From positions 1 to 19,127 of the forward strand of contig NW_022204993.1 in NCBI RefSeq assembly GCF_008831285.2: a stretch of 19,127 nt of DNA, given 5' to 3'. Shown here one piece after another: positions 17,932 to 19,127 of the stretch; positions within the stretch are counted from its first letter, which is position 1; the number at the start of each line of letters is the position of its first letter. This stretch comes from Nymphaea colorata (Eukaryota > Streptophyta > Magnoliopsida > Nymphaeales > Nymphaeaceae). A program made the position numbers and the translations under genes. The notes beneath the pieces were generated by a model. The model ran no database searches, was not told where the DNA came from, and was given only the letters and a program-made list of their open reading frames with translations.

Positions 17932-17944
17932 TGGTATCAGAGCC
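17932..17944 (+). other. Primer-binding site, initiator Met tRNA
   Basis: TGGTATCAGAGCC is the standard plant retrotransposon PBS complementary to the 3' end of initiator methionine tRNA, used to prime minus-strand DNA synthesis. It follows the LTR end after the two-base spacer AT. iMet PBS sites are usual in copia and chromovirus-type Ty3-gypsy elements. Confidence 0.9.
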
Positions 17945-18492
17945 ACCTTGAGGTCTTTACTGTCAATTTGAGCACCGACCCATGAAGATTCAGCTTCAGA
18001 GGGCAGTTTAGAAGTCAGTATTCAGTTTGGTCATCCGCAAGGTGTTTTGGTCTTCTCGGTTGTCAGTGTCAGTCGTAGGATTTCAGCCTTCACGATTTCG
18101 CTATTTCCATCGCGTAGACGAGGCTTCGCTTGCTTGTTTTCAACAAGTGTAGGGCTGTACGCATTGTACACCCGAGGGTAGCTAAGCTTGAGGTCCGTCG
18201 CCGAGACACCAGGCGGGTGTGGCGATTTAGGCTCTACGAGCCCGGCCGAGAGCGAAGCGGGACTGCCGAGGCGCTAAGGAGTAGCGCGACAGTAGACGGG
18301 CCAACCCGTCTCCCTTGCCTATGGACTCACGCGCGGCAGCAGAGGCAGCGGCAGCGTGGCAGCATAGGCAGAACAGAGTCGGTTTTTTCTTTGAGAGTGG
18401 CAGCACTTAGTCAGTTTTTGGATTTCTAGTTAGGTTTATTTCCTTCAGCTAGCAAACTATTGCCTTGGCGCCTTAGATCGCAACTCCACGAA
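17945..18492 (+). other. Untranslated leader of the LTR retrotransposon
   Basis: This is the sequence between the PBS and the first plausible gag ATG. It is GC-rich at 18130-18380, with CAGCAG/GGCAGC words. A 99-codon frame (18130-18429) exists but is Arg-rich, domain-free and probably fortuitous. Packaging signals would be expected here but cannot be identified by eye. Confidence 0.5.
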
Positions 18493-19053
18493 ATGGGGAA
18501 GTCCAAGAAACAATTCAACCTGGACGAGCCTATTATCGAGGAAGTAGTCACGGGCAACAAGAAGTGGCCCCTACGGCAGAGGCAGGACAAGTGCCCCTCT
18601 TCGCTATGGAAAATTCTAACCATAGAGCGAGAAGTGGCACAAATGATAAGTGATATGAAACAAGGCGGAGCACTTTCGACAAAGAGAAGATCAAGTCGAC
18701 AGAATCTAGACTGCCAAAAAGAAATGGAAGAGGTTACGGCTATGTTTAGACAATTAGCCGCTAACCAAACACAACCTCCAGTGGTTGAGAGGGCTACTCA
18801 GGGCCTGAACAAAGGAAAAGGTCTGATGGATGGACCTGGCCATCAGACCGATACTGAGTATACTTATGAACTCATTCTAGTGTTTATAGGTAAAAACCCT
18901 ACAGAGGATACAACGATTGGATCTGAACATCTGATGGAAACAACTTGCACTCTTCAAAATATCTGTGTTTGTTTTTCAGCAATTGGATCTAAGAGTTGTA
19001 TATCTTTTGCAACTTGTTCATCAACACTGGAGAGAAAATGCAGCCTTAGATAG
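18493..19053 (+). CDS. Gag-like open frame of the LTR retrotransposon (probably truncated)
   Basis: I chose ATG 18493 because the residues from here (MGKSKKQFNLDEPIIEEVV) look like a gag N-terminus, whereas the in-frame sequence upstream does not. The frame is hydrophilic, with a helix-prone charged stretch (QKEMEEVTAMFRQLAAN) followed by a Gln/Pro linker and GLNKGKGLMDG, a layout common near the start of plant gag proteins before the capsid region. From about 18885 the character changes to Cys/Ser-rich residues (TCTLQNICVCF and onward) and the DNA becomes AT-rich, ending in TAG. I see no capsid motif or zinc knuckle, so the gag is likely cut off near 18885 by foreign sequence. The family assignment is inference from the PBS and leader; no polymerase is in view. 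Confidence 0.4.
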   Translation: MGKSKKQFNLDEPIIEEVVTGNKKWPLRQRQDKCPSSLWKILTIEREVAQMISDMKQGGALSTKRRSSRQNLDCQKEMEEVTAMFRQLAANQTQPPVVERATQGLNKGKGLMDGPGHQTDTEYTYELILVFIGKNPTEDTTIGSEHLMETTCTLQNICVCFSAIGSKSCISFATCSSTLERKCSLR

Positions 19054-19127
19054 GATAAAATGACTAAAACTATTCAAAATTGAACTAAGAGCTTTTCATG
19101 AGAAGTGGCTATGGCTAAGCTAGTTAA
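19054..19127. other. Right edge, unassigned
   Basis: AT-rich sequence after the gag-like stop. Nothing recognised. Confidence 0.3.

Noticed and set aside
1-19127. CRISPR array, bacterial operon or phage-like defence system
   Set aside because: No regularly spaced direct repeats, no ribosome-binding sites or compact gene order; the features are those of plant nuclear intergenic DNA.

Overview
The window looks like nuclear DNA of a flowering plant. It contains fragments of plant-specific nuclear genes: a VAL/HSI2-type B3 transcription factor still split by an intron, and an LRR-VIII-2-like receptor kinase exon. It also has typical plant Ty1-copia and Ty3-gypsy debris, an initiator-Met-tRNA primer-binding site, Pol III (SINE-like) boxes, and long AT-rich stretches with microsatellites. 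I cannot fix the species. I see no intact protein-coding gene, no rRNA or functional tRNA, and no CRISPR or bacterial-style system. Nearly everything recognisable is a relic.

Layout. (1) 1-2940 is a mosaic of two repeat modules in the order R1a, R2a, R1b, about 700 bp of other sequence, R2b. The two R2 copies are 435 bp each, align without gaps at roughly 90 % identity (counted by eye), and share a minus-strand frame whose first part changes mainly at third codon positions. A SINE-like Pol III A box/B box pair lies on the minus strand near 1842-1899. (2) 3273-4416 is a decayed, unprocessed pseudogene of a VAL-type B3 gene on the plus strand. Two B3 exons, a good splice donor and several frameshifts can be read. 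(3) 4417-8340 is AT-rich, largely featureless DNA with one exon fragment of a receptor kinase at 7565-7638. (4) 8340-9640 is an AT-dinucleotide desert with small GC islands, a 101-bp tandem duplication, a strong hairpin and a purine tract. (5) 9833-11388 holds possible exons of an unidentified gene; only 10436-10572 has reasonable support. (6) 11656-13700 is a graveyard of a Ty3-gypsy gag (zinc knuckle) followed by a copia reverse transcriptase/RNase H fragment with an altered catalytic YVDD box. (7) 14659-14890 holds an A-box-like site and a copia integrase relic. (8) From about 15.9 kb to the end is the 5' part of another LTR retrotransposon: a GC-rich LTR with a dense W-box cluster, an iMet PBS at 17932-17944, an untranslated leader and a gag-like reading frame.

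The pieces do not form a working pathway or operon. The best reading is an intergenic accumulation zone in which gene fragments were caught and eroded among nested retroelements. The observations most worth following up are the gapless R2 repeat pair with coding-like substitution pattern, the unprocessed VAL pseudogene, and the W-box cluster in the LTR.
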